Position numbers and translations under genes: made by a program. The notes under the pieces are model-generated. The model ran no database searches and had not been told where the DNA came from. It saw nothing but the letters and a program-made list of their open reading frames with translations. A stretch of DNA of 64,000 nucleotides from Sphaerosporella brunnea (lineage: Eukaryota; Ascomycota; Pezizomycetes; Pezizales; Pyronemataceae): assembly GCA_008704415.1 (NCBI GenBank), contig VXIS01000003.1, positions 310,001 to 374,000 on the forward strand. The letters are read 5' to 3'. Numbering within the stretch: the first letter of the stretch is position 1; each line of letters opens with the position of its first letter. This document shows, piece after piece, positions 53,106-62,285 of the stretch.

Positions 53106-54677
53106 GTAGGCTGGCTATTGACAGACGGGCCACAGCGCATGGCCAGCACCGCATTCGGATTGGTCCACCATCCAGTGCGTCGGCGTTGTCATCAGACGGC
53201 CCTGAAACGTGACAGGCAGCCGCGTATACATAGTGGCTGCACATACCGCACACCGCGGGCACCCGTCGGTGTGGTCGGAGCGCGTGCCCGGTGGGTATAC
53301 ACAGGAACGATTGCGCACAACCAGCGATGCACCCAACAAGTGATCCGCAACACCGCACCGTCAGTTTCAGCTGTACCGATTTTCTCCATTGTGGCACTCC
53401 ATGCTGATGCAAAACACAAACAGGAAAACCACCACCCACCCCTAAGAGCTGCGTTCGGTGTGAGCGGGGATTGAGCACCACGGAGTTGCGAACGGCAAAT
53501 GTGGACATTTGGCCAACAACCCTGAAAGCAAAGAGCGTACCTCGGTGAAACACGGCGGGCAGATTCATATCATTACAGGTGCAAGAAAAAGCGCAAGTCG
53601 ACCCGAAGGTGAAATGGGATTCATCCTTACGCGAACCAAGAAATCCGGAATCGCAACCACTCTCACCTGACAGTTGCGCCTGCCACCACCTCCGCTATTG
53701 GGTTCACCCATCGTTTCGCAATTCCTGTGCTGTTGCGAGCCACTACCTATCAGCTACTTCGGGAATGTGGGAGAGGCTTGATGCCTTCATCTCTGCTGTA
53801 TGCCGCTCACATTGAGTGGCCTCTTTCGTTCTGATCGCGTTGAACTAGCTTCCCGATCATCACACGGTTGGGTCCGCGGAATTGTCCTTGCTGGAAAGAT
53901 CCCCGGTGATTCTCAACGCGATTATAATCAGCGCTCCAGGTGAGAGTTTTTTCAGCCGGCTTGTAGCAGTAGTTACCGCCTTGGGTCGTCACCGGACCAG
54001 GTTGCAAATTCACGAAACACGTGCCAATGCTGACGGGAGTATCGCTGTTCTCAACACCATTCAGCTCCGCTGCGCACTTCACCGGGCCATACATCATGCG
54101 CGACATGAGCGTGGACTGGCGTTGAAATAAAACGCGCTTCTGGATGTCTGCGGCGGCGCAGCTGTGGCCGAGGTAATCGCAGGTCACCTGCTGGTGAGGA
54201 AACTACAGTGCGCCTGCATAGCATGGTGAATGCTGGTTGCAACTCGGTTTGACGATAACATGAAGCTGCGCCACTGAACTACACTGGGAACACTCGCTCG
54301 TGTGTCAAATTGCTCAACGAACACAGCTGACCATGACTCCTACACTCGAAATGAGGGAGCAATAGGTCAACGCATCCTGCGAGCCGATGGCAGAATAGAT
54401 TCACCGGTATTGTCTCCTGCAGAGGAAGCACACCTTGTCCGTTGTGTTCTGCTATCAGATGAGCTCATGTGTCGCCGACCGCGGCCGCAATCATACTCAA
54501 TACTGAGGCCTGATGCAGCCGCTATTTCCGGATGATGTCGGCCTTTCTGGGGTCGGGTGTAGACTTTACACATCGGGGAAGTACCGCATGCAAGTGAGCG
54601 ATGTACCCGGGCTCCGCGGCCCCGCCAAGTGTATCCCAAGTCAATGCGACCCTGGAAATTGAGAGCGAGATACCAAC
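53106..54677. other. Stretch without a supported gene
   Basis: The first 200 bp contain the short segment shared with 51716-51764. A minus-strand ORF (53807-54187) reads YGPVKCAAELNGVENSDTPV SIGTCFVNL and looks more protein-like than its surroundings but has no recognisable domain. Confidence 0.4.
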
Positions 54678-55165
54678 CCATAGAACGACAGCCGCTCCAG
54701 GCTGTTTGGTGGTAGTAGGGGTGTTGTATACCTGTCCGTGATCTACCACGGCGTCAGGCAAGGCACAGCGGCACGGGGCCTGCAACTGTTGCTATGTAAC
54801 GTTGACGCTCATAAAACCGTCATCATTGACGAGCGGCACAGGGTGGGAAAAAACTGGCCGCGTTGGTGCTGACAGCTCTCGGATGCCTTATCTTCGATGT
54901 GATTGTATTCACCGGTGGAAGGGTAAGTGGACTGCCGATTCCCTAATACGCGTACAAAAACACCCTGTATACACATGCGCGATGGCAAGGTCAGCCGTGT
55001 ACACCTCCCAATTCTGGGGAGTGATCAAGCCACGCAAGTGGCAGCAGCAAACCTGCGTGGTTGATGCACTTCCCGCCGGAGGAAATCAGTGTTCCCTATA
55101 CGTGCTCAGGTGGTCAATGAGACATCGTCTGCACACCTTCACGCTCGCTTGGGATTGCCAATTAG
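54678..55165 (+). repeat. Direct repeat X, copy 1, left of the hAT element
   Basis: Begins CATAGAACGACAGCCGCTCC-AGGCTGTTTGGTGGTAG and includes GACGCTCATAAAACC-TCATCATTGACGAGCGGCACAGGGTG, a GTGATCAAGC block and CAGTG.TCCCTATACGT. It ends CTTGGGATTGCCAATTAG directly at the hAT terminus. It aligns with copy 2 at 56798-57436 throughout, with gaps. Confidence 0.65.
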
Positions 55166-55311
55166 TAACTGACACGAGCCGGCTCGAAGCAATCTTCCGA
55201 GATCAATTCGAGCTGGCTCGTCCTGCAGAGGCGGACGCTCGGGATTGCGCTTGATCTTTGAGTGAGCTCGAGCTGCAGCACGTGGTGTTGCCGCTTTACG
55301 ATACTTTAAGC

Positions 55312-55493
55312 TCGCGGACCAGTGTTCCCAACAGCCAGCCCGTCCGGCCTGCTGCGTTGGGCGGATGTGGGCTGATTAAAAAGCCCGCCCGGCCTCGCAG
55401 TGGCCGGTATTCACCGGAGATCACTCAAAGCCCTGGCAGCCGGCCAAGCCCCCCCGGCTGTTTGGGCTGGCTACTGAGAACACTGCCGCGGAC
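55312..55493. mobile_element. 166-bp hAT MITE with 8-bp TSD
   Basis: Element 55320-55485: left terminus CAGTGTTCCCAACAGCCAGCCC, right terminus (reverse complement) CAGTGTTCTCAGTAGCCAGCCC, 19 of 22 identical. Flanks are TCGCGGAC (55312-55319) and CCGCGGAC (55486-55493), 7 of 8 identical. The interior has paired GCCCGGCC/GGCCGG blocks and could fold into a hairpin. It sits inside the decayed hAT and is younger than it. Confidence 0.85.
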
Positions 55494-55639
55494 GCTGTTC
55501 ATTCTAGGTAATAGTATTCAACGCGCAGTCTATTACCTAAGAAACCAAACCGTATGCCGCTTTGCTACAATTCCTTGGCGTCAGCATCGTTCTCACTGTC
55601 TGAAAGTAGTTCTTGATGGGTATCTGTCACCGCAACCTT

Positions 55640-55896
55640 CATTGCTTAACCTTTCACGTTTCCACTGCTCCAAATCATCACCAGATTTTCAGGATTACGC
55701 ATGCGCTGCTTGAGGTCTCATAGAGCTTGTTTCGATTCTTGGTTGGAACATCTCCAGCTCGGGAGAAACGACTCTCAGCCGGGACACTTGTGGATGGTAT
55801 ACAGAAATAGTCGCGAGCCAGTGTTGGAAAGCGATGGCCATTCGCTTTTGTAGAAACTAATTGAGGAGGGAGCGAAGGTTGTATTGAGCCTATCAT
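55640..55896 (-). pseudogene. hAT transposase C-terminal dimerisation domain
   Basis: The minus strand reads GHRFPTLARDYFCIPSTSVP AESRFSRAGDVPTKNRNKLY ETSSSACVILKIW, then a stop. This is a clear match to the hAT C-terminal signature (fP.La.dy..ipsTS.paEr.FSraGd....kRn.L). It is better preserved than the copy at 23080-23370. No upstream catalytic (RNase H-like) region was recognised, so the transposase is incomplete. Confidence 0.85.
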
Positions 55897-56797
55897 CTAT
55901 CTAGAAGACCCGGGAGACAGGGCAGGCTATTTATTCAGGCGCCCTCGCCTCTCTATCCTCTAGAGCTTCGCTACATATTGCAGTGTCGTGTTGAAGTTCT
56001 TGAGATGGACTTCGACACCATGTTTGACTCGTCACCCACGTCGCCTATGCGAGCGCGGCGGTCTCTGATAACCTTCTTTTATCAATGACGCTGTTCGACT
56101 TCTGATGTGGAGTTACAACAGCTTTCCATCAATCTACAGGGAGCACCTCGCTCGCTTCTACCGGCTCAAAGACGTACCGTGTAAACTCTGGCTGAGTCTC
56201 TGCAACTCTGGCTGCTGGCAAAAAGAAAACAAAGTCCAAGTGTTCATCAATAAGGTTCCCCACAGCGTGGGAAGAAGCTGTTGAACCTTCCTCAGTCGAA
56301 GCCGTAGGGAGAGCAAAATTTAGGTAGTCCGATTCCCTGACTGTTTGCCACTGCTACCGGGCGTTGGAAATGAATCATTGCTGCCAACCTATTTGTGAAA
56401 AAGTCGTGGCACCTGCAGTGGGAGCAATAAGCTGCGCAGCAAAATCGTCGGTGTTGGTCCAATATTTGCTCAACAGATTCCAGCTTGCAAACAGTGCGGT
56501 AGGGAGACTGGATTCGGGAGATCGTTGCGACAGCAACAAGCGATTCGAAGTTTCTAGATGATGCAGTCAGTTTTGATTATTTGTTTTTATCCTGCACCAC
56601 TGGCTATGATTTTCATTCCCATCAACCCTCCCCATCAGAACCCCGCATCATGCTGCACACTCGAGCTGGCGTGCGCTGATCCACCACCCTCAGCCCAAGG
56701 CAGCTCGGCTCGTGGAAGACGAAGGATCGGATCGGCTGCTCTCGTCAGCTCGAGTTACCAGCTAGACCTAGCTCAACTCGTGTCCATCACGATATAT

Positions 56798-57436
56798 CAT
56801 AGAAAGACACCGGGTCCAGGCTGTTTAGTGGTGGTAGGCGTGTTGTATCACTGTCCGTGGTATACCACGACGACAGGCAAGGCACAGCATAGCGCTTGCA
56901 GCTGTCGGTGTGTAAAACTGACGCTCATAAAACCTTCATCATTGACGAGCGGCACAGGGTGCAAAATAATTGACCGCGTTCGTGCTATCTCTGGATGACT
57001 ACTGAACTGATAGTGTCATACCTTCTTCCAAGTTTCTCATGACTGTATTGCGTCGCCGCGCAGATGGAAGGTCACCCATCTCAGTGCTGTTCACGATGGA
57101 AGAAGGAGGCACAGTTCATGATTCATATCATTCGCGAGAGGATATACACACCACACGATTTCACTGGTGATCGGATAACTGAACCCCCGATTCCTCAACG
57201 ACGGTTAGAAAACAACCCGATATACTCAAGGGCCACGGCAAGGCCAACCGCGTACAGATCCCATGCTAGTGAGTGATCAAGCGACACCCGCGGCCCCAGG
57301 AATCTCTCGTCGTTGATTCATAGCGCGTTCAACGCACCCGAAGAGAATTCCCAGAGCAATCAGTGATCCCTATCCGTCTTAGCGTGGCCATCCGAACACG
57401 ACACTCGCACAGCCCTTGGGATCGCCAAATCAACTC
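56798..57436 (+). repeat. Direct repeat X, copy 2, right of the hAT element
   Basis: Starts CATAGAAAGACACCGGGTCC-AGGCTGTTTAGTGGTGG immediately after the hAT end and carries the same GACGCTCATAAAACCTTCATCATTGACGAGCGGCACAGGGTG core. A GTGATCAAGCG block, CAATCAGTGATCCCTATCCG and CCTTGGGATCGCCAAATCA complete it. It is about 150 bp longer than copy 1 because of an insertion around 57000-57110. Confidence 0.65.
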
Positions 57437-60327
57437 ATCATCTGTCTCCCTTGGGATGCAACCAGCGTGTCACCACTCCTTACAAAGACTATAAGACCGA
57501 CCATTCAAAAACACCGATCGCTTCTCCGCAATTTCGCCGACAAACGTAGCCACGAAAAGCGGCAGCAACATCTCCTGGCGTCGCGACCGATCGGATAGTG
57601 TTGATCCAAAGCGAGCATTGTATCATGGGCAACGGTTATGTGTTTGGTCACATGTTTTTTATGGTGGCAGGAGAAGGGGCTCTGTCCTGATACGTTGAGG
57701 TTTGTCATATTGCCGAGGTTTTGGGTGGTGTTGTTCAGGCTTGGGCCTCACATCCGTCTGCGTGGTAGCGGGCAATTGCATTTCTCCGCGGTTCAATCTG
57801 TAGCCCTCAAGCGCATTGCATTGCAAACAATGATGAGCCATCTCGCAGTGGGGGACATGGAATGCGCTCTATGTTCGTCACCAATCGTGGGGAAGTGCAT
57901 GTGGTTGCGGTTGGTGGGCGCAGTGGCGAGGTCGAGCCGTGCAGCGTGATAGCGGTGGGGACGGGTATAAGTAGAGTTGCCACGTTGCTTGGCTGCGCGA
58001 TGGAAAGCATGGTGGCACGCACGCCGAGCTACGTAGTTGCTGGTGTACAACATGGAACACAAGGAAGATATGGGTCACATTGATTGAACATCTGGGAACG
58101 CGGCTGAGGCATTATAAAGCCATGTCTGCGCCGACCGGGTCGAGGGCTGATTCAATGTATGGCTGGCTGGCACTACAGAAGGCTGATAGCACGTGAGGAT
58201 TGTGAACAATCGCTAGACGCATGAGCGAAGGACAGTAAGGAAACCGCCATCAATTTGAAACATTCGAGCTCGTGGGAGGGAATGTGAATAACGATATTAT
58301 ACAACCAATGGAGACACCAGGAGACCTGAACATCAGCCACATTTCAAATTGTGAGCAACCATATGGATTGTGCTCGGTGTGCACGCTTAGATGACCAGAG
58401 CTACTTAAATGTGCGCCGCCTGGTACATCTCGAGCCGATCATCCTCGGTGGGCTTTGCAGCCTCCGTAAAGCGAGCAGATTTTTTTCTCACGAATCCCCT
58501 TGGTTTCGAACCAACACATGCACCCCAACCGCGAGCAGGTTGCGGCAGGAGGCTACGTGGTTAGTGTGCAAGCATGGCAGGCATCATCGAGATCACACTG
58601 TCGAAAGCGGGCGTCTTAGTGGTGCATTTAGAGAACAACGTTGACATGCACGTCAGGTCAGTTGATCTCAAGCGGGTCGAGATTAGCTGTGATGTTTTGG
58701 CGGCGGTAAGTTCGCAGTATGTTCGAAGGTTTGCTGCTGTTTGGACGTTCAGGTCAGCGTGTGGTTCCGATACTCATCCATATGGTACGACATGGTTTTG
58801 GGGCCACTGGTCGGGCGAGAGACGAGCAGAGTTGGGCCGAGGCAGGAAGCGTTCAGGCCAGTGCTGTCATTACCGTGATTACCGCAAAATAAAAGCTCCC
58901 TGTCCCGTCTCGCCGAGGCAATCCTCGGCGCCCTGGAAGCATAGTATTTGGTGCTTTTGTAACGCGCGGCCCCTAGATGCCTTGAGGCCATGGGTGCGAG
59001 ACGGCAGGGGGGCGGGGTGCCGCGGTGCCGAGGAGAGCGGGTACCAGCGTGCCAAGATCCCGAAGCGGTGGTCGACCCGCCATAGAACTCGCGGCCGCCT
59101 GTTCGGATGGCTGGACACCACCTTTGAAGGCTCGATAACCTTACATCTTCCCAGGCGAGACTCGGAGGCGGTGCCGATGGAGGTGTGATTCGGGGTGTCG
59201 CTGGGAGGCTGCGATCGTCGTCATCTTCAGCTCACGCGACCGCCATGATCACCATTTCTTCACGCTGACCGGCAGATTTCCAGCGTGCATGCATACGTAT
59301 ATGTGCCTGCGCATGACACATGCCAATACCGAAAACTCCAACCACCGGTGCTGTAGAATGCATTGTAACCCTCACAGCTGTGTGGTCTGTATTCGCACTG
59401 GTATCGGGAGATCACAGTGATGGTGGAGTGCAGCATCGCCACCCGGATCCCGAGTTTCGGAATTCGGTGATCGGCCGCCCCCTCTTCGGCTCCCGTCCGC
59501 GTCAGAGTCCACCACTGCCGGTCCCCGGCGTGGCGGTTGCTCAGGGTCCACACCATGGAATATGCCACCTTAGTCTGTAGTCGGCGCTCAGTCTCCGGTC
59601 GGCGCTCAGTCTCCAGGCGTCGCCGATACTCCTGTCGCCGGTCGCTGCATTCCCCACCGGGTCTGGTAGATTGCCTACGGCATAGTGACCGCGACGGCAT
59701 CCTGTGTTGAGTAGGACCCGAGAGCCGACAGTATAGGCATGCTGCTTCGTGGATTGGTCATAGTGGGAAGCGGCAGATAGGGGCAGCAGTTCTTAGGGAC
59801 CCCGTGGGACGGCGGGTAGGAATCCGGCGCCCTAGGGGTCTCATGGATCCCTGCGCCCGTGGGTGGTAGTTATGACGTCCCCTTGCGCGTGCTGTGGCCG
59901 CCCGGATCCACGGCGCGTCGGCAGCCGGTCGTCGAGTCCGTCCCGGCCGTTTGCTGGCACCGACGGTCGTCTTGGCCCCGCGGCGCTTCGGTGTATAGGC
60001 CGTTTAGGCACTATTGTCGCTTCACGCGTGGCGCCTCTACGCTGGCACCTGAAGGATTGCGGTGATGGATCACTTTGGTGGTGTGGTCGCACCGGCCGGC
60101 TCTGTGGGTAGGACATAGATTTGCGCCTTCCCTTGACAAAAAATGCTCGTACGGGGGTTTGCATTGTATTTGTGTGATCAATTATGTATAGAACAAGCTG
60201 GAGGCGTACAAAGAACATTGTCAAAACTCAGTCCACACTCCAACTCTTCCCCTGGTCATGCATTTTTCCGGGGCAGCCCCTATAACCATGCAAAACCCTG
60301 TAATGTAGCACCCAACCGTAAAGCTAG
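57437..60327. other. Long stretch without a supported gene
   Basis: ORFs at 57862-58083 and 58574-59188 (plus) are open but lack motifs. A two-unit 17-18-bp tandem (GGTCGGCGCTCAGTCTCC, about 59579-59613) is the only clear repeat. A perfect B-box-like GGTTCGAAACC occurs on the minus strand near 58507 without a matching A box. Confidence 0.4.
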
Positions 60328-60505
60328 TACAGTCGACTCTCCCTATAAGAATATTGTATATAAGGATAATCTCGCTATAAGAGTGCGGGTGACCGGCCCC
60401 GACCGAGTTCGTACAGGACATGCCCCTCCCTCTATAAGAATTTTCACTTTATAAGAATACGCCCCAGCAGTCCCGACCGTATTCTTATAGAGAGAATCGA
60501 CTGTA
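60328..60505. mobile_element. 174-bp MITE with TA duplication (Tc1/mariner-pogo type)
   Basis: Element 60330-60503: left terminus CAGTCGACTCTCCCTATAAG, right terminus (reverse complement) CAGTCGATTCTCTCTATAAG, 18 of 20 identical, continuing AATA. TA flanks both ends (60328-60329, 60504-60505). Internal CTATAAGA copies repeat. The CAGT-start, CTATAAG-rich termini and TA target are those of pogo-like Tc1/mariner elements. No transposase. Confidence 0.85.
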
Positions 60506-61145
60506 GTAACAACCAGAAGAAATAATGTTCTTACATCCTCCTCCTTCGTGTAAACAACTTTCGCTTTTTGTCAACACCATACGACCGGCTGTTGGACTCC
60601 TTCAACAGCATGATTTATCAGGGTTGTGTTCCATTACTGATCGCGCCGGTATTCCTGTGACGTATCCGAGAGCAATAAGGATACGACAGTTGTTTCACAC
60701 AAAAAGGCTACATGCATCGCGGCATGTATTCGGCACGGATTGCGTTGCGGGGCCAACAAAATACATGATCTCAGACCAGACGCCAACGCGGTGTGGTGTG
60801 ACCTTGAGCCCACTGACAATGGTCACATCCTCTCTGTCAGCACCTCTTCGCTACATCAGTCACCAGAGGCGCATATTCAGCAACTTCGGTTGGCGAACTA
60901 CATGTGGATTCCGCTGGACTGGTCGGGGTAATATCCAGCTGTCCAGTTTTGCGCATGCCGGCGGAGTGAACAGTAGCCACGTCCACCCAGCGGTCAGAAA
61001 CAATTGCCGGCAACAACACGGTGCGCGCTTCTACGATGCTCCTATGCGTGTCAGCGTGAGGTATCGGAAGCATCAAGGACACAGTTTTGCAGAACGTCGG
61101 GAATGTCGACGAAATTCGTAGGCCAGGCAGATACCATATAGCCGA
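60506..61145. other. Stretch without a supported gene
   Basis: Open on both strands (60525-61121 plus, 60837-61202 minus) but without recognisable motifs. Confidence 0.4.
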
Positions 61146-61709
61146 ATGACCGAGGACGTTGCTGGCGAGGAGGTCAGGCATGAGAGGAATGGGTACCTGC
61201 ACATAATGTCAGCATCAAGACAATGTCGGAGGAGTAGACACATGACCATGGCTAAGCAGCATATTTCCATTAAATGTGACTCCTCCTGGTTGTTTTCATT
61301 GTCGTTATTGTTGTCGTTATTGTGGAAGACAGTCTACCAAGGCTTCAGATATGCCTGGGCACGACATGTGATTCTTGACTGCATCCTAAACATCGGTATG
61401 AGAGTATTCGTGATTGTATCGATGTTTACTTTTGTAGTGAACGCAGGCACAGTCATAGTCGGAGCATTCGCAAGAACAGTCGCATTAATAGCCGTATCAG
61501 TAACCGTAGAAGAAACAGCACATGTGGCGGCAGCAGTCGCACTAGCAACGAAAAAAAAAAATCTGCTGCGGGGATCCACGGAACATCAATGTGCAAACGC
61601 GACCGTATTTGTGGCCCAGAGGATTCTAGACGCAACACATCCGCAAACTATTAGACCACAGGTATTGTTGATTTTCAAGGGCAAACGGATTGTCAAGGCT
61701 CCTGAATAG
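61146..61709 (+). CDS. Possible multi-pass membrane protein, low support
   Basis: A 187-codon ORF. Residues about 48-135 contain three or four hydrophobic stretches (WLFSLSLLLSLLWKTVYQGF, MRVFVIVSMFTFVVNAGTVI, VALIAVSVTV) and a Lys run after VALATKKKN. The flanking thirds are ordinary. The coding sequence has a loose GTNGCN/GTCGTTATT short-period rhythm, so low-complexity DNA could account for the hydrophobicity. It converges on copy 3 of the 'GIY-AAGVEK' family. Confidence 0.3.
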   Translation: MTEDVAGEEVRHERNGYLHIMSASRQCRRSRHMTMAKQHISIKCDSSWLFSLSLLLSLLWKTVYQGFRYAWARHVILDCILNIGMRVFVIVSMFTFVVNAGTVIVGAFARTVALIAVSVTVEETAHVAAAVALATKKKNLLRGSTEHQCANATVFVAQRILDATHPQTIRPQVLLIFKGKRIVKAPE

Positions 61710-61743
61710 GCGAGAGGCCGCAGCACTTTAGGAATCCGGTATT

Positions 61744-61956
61744 TCAGGCTAATGTATTTGCCATGACGTGCACGCTGACCGTGACCGATTGCGCCTCTCC
61801 ACAGGCGTTGGTCGGCGCCTCAGAATTGTGATCGGCGAATCGCCGAAACTCATCAACAAAGCGGCAGACCGCCGGCAGGTTGACCGTGGCCAACCTGTCG
61901 ACCCCAGTCGCAGTGTAGACACCCTCGATGGAAAACTTGAGTCGTTGGCGCTCCAT
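61744..61956 (-). pseudogene. 'GIY-AAGVEK' family, copy 3 (N-terminal fragment)
   Basis: From an ATG at 61956 the minus strand reads MERQRLKFSIEGVYTATGVD then RLATVNLPAVCRF. Compared with copy 2 (MAHKPKELSLKGIYVAAGVE, KPAAHNMPGL), the spacing is identical and most changes are conservative. Similarity ends after about 35 residues and the frame runs to a stop at 61744 in unrelated sequence. Being in the middle of a longer ORF (from 62163), it may also be read through from upstream. A remnant rather than a gene. Confidence 0.45.
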
Positions 61957-62285
61957 TTTTCTGTGTGTTCGTGCGTTACTCCGTTTCACAACATTTGCAT
62001 ACGACGCTGTCACAGCGACAGCGTGGGTCAGGATGAACCCTCTCGGGACACCTTCAAGCGTAAGGGACCAGCCGGTAAGTAAAACTGGCAGCGCGACATA
62101 AGGTACATTAAGCAGCGACGGTATACGCGCTACCATCCTCGGACGCGACCCAATTTGGTCCATGCGAGCGTACTTGGGTTATGCCAACTGCGATGCACCA
62201 TGAAGCGTCCACTGCGATTCGGAGACACGCTCTCAGTTCGCTGGTGGTGAAAGCAAAGATCGACAGTACAGCAGCCGCAAGGGGA

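Larger units (their letters stand above)
55168..56793 (-). mobile_element. Decayed hAT transposon
   Basis: The left end near 55168 reads ACTGACACGAGCCGGCTCG. The right end, reverse-complemented from about 56793, reads CGTGATGGACACGAGTTGAG. GAGCTCGAGCTGG-type subterminal repeats occur at both sides, as at 24000-24055. The interior keeps a hAT dimerisation domain on the minus strand. A 166-bp MITE is inserted at 55320-55485. The same family as 22980-24055. Confidence 0.6.

Noticed and set aside
58500..58520. GGTTCGAAACC on the minus strand as a tRNA B box.
   Set aside because: No A box at a suitable distance and the T-stem is imperfect; probably chance.
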